Assembly (NCBI GenBank): GCA_900546645.1
Contig: URDR01000066.1
Span: 1-17,099, forward strand
From: an uncultured Bacteroides sp.
GTDB taxonomy: Bacteria > Bacteroidota > Bacteroidia > Bacteroidales > Bacteroidaceae
Direction: 5' to 3'
Length of the DNA: 17,099 bases
Position numbers and translations under genes: made by a program. Position 1 is the stretch's first letter. Each line of letters starts with the position of its first letter. Positions 15,208 to 17,099 of this stretch are shown in pieces. Under the pieces are notes generated by a model, which saw only the letters and a list, made by a program, of their open reading frames with translations, did no database searches and was not told the origin of the DNA.

Positions 15208-16513
15208 ACATTTACATAAAGCAATCGTTATTTGGACCAACCTCTGCCGCTTTCTTCTGGCAGGGACTTTCCTGTTTTCCGGATTTATCAAAGCAAACGA
15301 CCCGCTGGGAACTGTTTATAAAATACAGGATTATTTTGAAGCATGGGGATTGTTCAGCTTGAATTCGGGACTGTTTGTCTATGCGTTGGCTTTGGGTATT
15401 GGAATTATCGAATTCCTCCTTGGAATTTATCTGTTCTTCGGCATCCGACGTCGATTTGCTCCCTTCGCCACACTTATATTGCTTTCTCTGATGACGCCGC
15501 TTACCCTCTGGCTTGCGATTGACAATCCGATTTCAGACTGCGGATGTTTCGGTGATGCGGTTCTTTTAACTAACTGGGAAACTTTCTTTAAGAACATCGG
15601 TTTGCTAATTGCTGCCATTTCGGTGTTTAAATGGAGTAAACATCAGTTTAAGCTGGTCACCGGAAAAGTAGATTGGATTATCTCATTATACAGCACCTTG
15701 TTCATCATATTCTTTTCGCTGTTCTGTCTCCGTTACCTGCCGGTTTTCGACTTCCGTCCTTATCATCTTGGGGCAGACATACGTAAAGGCATGGAGATAC
15801 CCGAAGGGGTCAAACTTACTTCGTATGAAACCATCTTTACGTATCAGAAAGGGGAAGAAAAAAGAGACTTTACGATTGACCATCTTCCCAATGATACTAC
15901 ATGGAAGTTTGTTGACTCAAAAACAGTGGTCAAGGAAAAGGGATATGAACCAATCATACAGAACTTTGATATTACCGCTCAAGATGATGGTAGTTATCTA
16001 ACCGACAGTATATTACACAATAACAACTATACATTTCTACTTATCGCCCCATGGCTGCATCAGGCTGATGACAGCGGAATGGATCTGATAAATGAAGTGT
16101 ATGATTACAGCGTAGAAAACGGATACAGTTTCTATTGTCTGACTGCATCCAACGAGCAGGACATTGCCACATGGCAGGAAAATACGGGTGCCGAATACCC
16201 CTTTGCCATTGCAGATGAAATCACACTGAAAACCATGATACGCTCTAATCCTGGACTGATGCTGTTACGGAAGGGAGTCGTATTAAACAAATGGAGCGTA
16301 TCGAACTTACCGGACGAATACCAGCTGAATGCACCGCTTGACCAGCTGACGCTTAGCCAGCTCAATCAAAAATCAACCATGCACAAGCTACTGGAGGTTT
16401 TCATCTGGTTCATCGCACCGCTATTAGTATTAACATTCAGCGATTTGATTTGGCTTAAAGTAAGAAGCCGACAGCAAAAGAAAAAAGAGAAACAAGAAAG
16501 CAAAAGTGCATAA
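15197..16513 (+). CDS. MauE/DoxX-like membrane protein with thioredoxin-like domain (BT_3928-like)
   Basis: 438 residues from a TTG start that overlaps the previous stop by 11 nt. No in-frame ATG occurs until deep inside the third membrane segment, so TTG (MENKHLHKAIVIW) is the best start. Four N-terminal helices form a MauE/DoxX-like domain with LFSGFIKANDPLGT and DCGCFGD (Cys115, Cys117). A fifth helix ends near 'CLRYLPVFDF'. A region of about 170 residues then looks like a thioredoxin fold (YTFLLIAPWLHQADDSG, YPFAIADE, SNPGLMLLRKGVV) but has no CxxC. A sixth helix (VFIWFIAPLLVLTFSDLIWL) and a basic Lys/Arg/Gln-rich tail follow. Similar proteins sit upstream of tpiA in Bacteroides. A role in periplasmic redox or membrane-protein handling is possible but unproven. 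Confidence 0.8.
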   Translation: MENKHLHKAIVIWTNLCRFLLAGTFLFSGFIKANDPLGTVYKIQDYFEAWGLFSLNSGLFVYALALGIGIIEFLLGIYLFFGIRRRFAPFATLILLSLMTPLTLWLAIDNPISDCGCFGDAVLLTNWETFFKNIGLLIAAISVFKWSKHQFKLVTGKVDWIISLYSTLFIIFFSLFCLRYLPVFDFRPYHLGADIRKGMEIPEGVKLTSYETIFTYQKGEEKRDFTIDHLPNDTTWKFVDSKTVVKEKGYEPIIQNFDITAQDDGSYLTDSILHNNNYTFLLIAPWLHQADDSGMDLINEVYDYSVENGYSFYCLTASNEQDIATWQENTGAEYPFAIADEITLKTMIRSNPGLMLLRKGVVLNKWSVSNLPDEYQLNAPLDQLTLSQLNQKSTMHKLLEVFIWFIAPLLVLTFSDLIWLKVRSRQQKKKEKQESKSA

Positions 16514-16575
16514 TCACAGTTATGCTTAGAAACTTAAACAAAACATATACTTAACCCTTTAAAAAATTAAGCAAA

Positions 16576-17099
16576 ATGAGAAAAAACATTGTAGCAGGTA
16601 ACTGGAAAATGAACAAAAACCTGCAAGAAGGTATTGCTTTGGCAAAAGAATTAAACGAAGCATTGGCAGCAGACAAACCTAACTGCGACGTAATCATCTG
16701 TACTCCATTCATCCACTTGGCTTCTGTTACTCCGATTGTTGACAAAGCAGTAATCGGTGTAGGTGCAGAAAACTGCGCAGACAAGGTTTCTGGAGCTTAC
16801 ACAGGTGAAGTTTCTGCAGAAATGGTTGCTTCAACTGGTGCAGAATATGTTATCTTGGGTCACTCAGAACGTCGTGCTTACTACCACGAAACAGTAGAAA
16901 TCCTGGAAGAAAAAGTTAAATTGGCTTTGGCTAACAACTTGAAACCTATCTTCTGTATCGGTGAAGTTTTGGAAGAACGTGAAGCTAACAAGCAGAATGA
17001 AGTAGTAGAAGCACAGTTGGCTTCTGTATTCTCATTGTCAGCTGAAGATTTCGGTAAAGTAATCTTGGCTTACGAACCGGTTTGGGCTATCGGTACAGG
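16576..17099 (+). CDS. tpiA: Triose-phosphate isomerase, 5' part
   Basis: 174 complete codons are visible before the right edge, so the last third is missing. The enzyme interconverts dihydroxyacetone phosphate and glyceraldehyde-3-phosphate in glycolysis. All catalytic residues are present: Lys11 in GNWKMN, His96 in GHSERR and Glu167 in YEPVWAIGTG. The ATG at 16576 follows an A-rich leader (TTAAGCAAAATG) without a Shine-Dalgarno. The codon choice (GGT, GCT, GTT, TTG, GAA dominant) is much more biased than that of the neighbours, as expected for a highly expressed glycolytic gene. It begins 62 nt after the membrane-protein stop. A separate promoter in that gap is likely but I cannot point to a good one. 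Confidence 0.97.
   Translation, partial: MRKNIVAGNWKMNKNLQEGIALAKELNEALAADKPNCDVIICTPFIHLASVTPIVDKAVIGVGAENCADKVSGAYTGEVSAEMVASTGAEYVILGHSERRAYYHETVEILEEKVKLALANNLKPIFCIGEVLEEREANKQNEVVEAQLASVFSLSAEDFGKVILAYEPVWAIGT

Noticed and set aside
16514..16575. Possible tpiA promoter (TATACTTA region)
   Set aside because: Matches TAnnTTTG poorly and has no -33 partner; not reported as a feature.

Overview
The window looks like a chromosomal segment from a gut Bacteroidales, most likely Bacteroidaceae (Bacteroides/Phocaeicola type). The evidence is five well-placed copies of the Bacteroidetes -7 promoter element TAnnTTTG, start codons in A-rich leaders without Shine-Dalgarno sequences, a hybrid two-component regulator with a periplasmic sugar sensor, and Bacteroidales-typical families (DUF3256, tandem DUF1599, a 'BT_3928-like' membrane protein next to tpiA). 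All genes lie on the + strand. I see no tRNA, rRNA, CRISPR array or insertion sequence.

Layout. (1) 1-659: 3' part of lgt (lipoprotein diacylglyceryl transferase). (2) 660-869: a control region with a 68-bp near-perfect palindrome (726-793) directly upstream of a canonical promoter (798-825). (3) 870-9698: a carbohydrate-utilisation cluster: TonB-dependent-receptor-like outer-membrane barrel, GH32 lipoprotein (beta-fructosidase), GH36 alpha-galactosidase, MFS hexose transporter and PfkB fructokinase. A strong hairpin terminator/attenuator lies between GH32 and GH36 (5295-5343), and another hairpin follows the kinase (9723-9758). (4) 9849-12599: a one-protein hybrid two-component regulator (sugar-binding sensor, histidine kinase, receiver, AraC DNA-binding domain). 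(5) 12684-17099: housekeeping genes: DUF3256 protein, M23/LysM peptidoglycan hydrolase, DUF1599 protein, MauE/DoxX-like membrane protein with a thioredoxin-like domain, and the 5' part of tpiA.

How the sugar cluster may work (inference from families and order): GH36 plus GH32 is the enzyme pair needed to strip galactose from raffinose-family oligosaccharides and then split the remaining sucrose/fructosyl bond. The outer-membrane barrel would admit the oligosaccharide, both enzymes would act in the periplasm, the MFS protein would import released hexose, and the kinase would trap fructose as fructose phosphate. The downstream regulator resembles the fructose-sensing hybrid regulators of Bacteroides fructan loci and could act on the palindrome upstream of the cluster. 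No SusC/SusD pair is present, so this is not a standard Sus-type polysaccharide locus.
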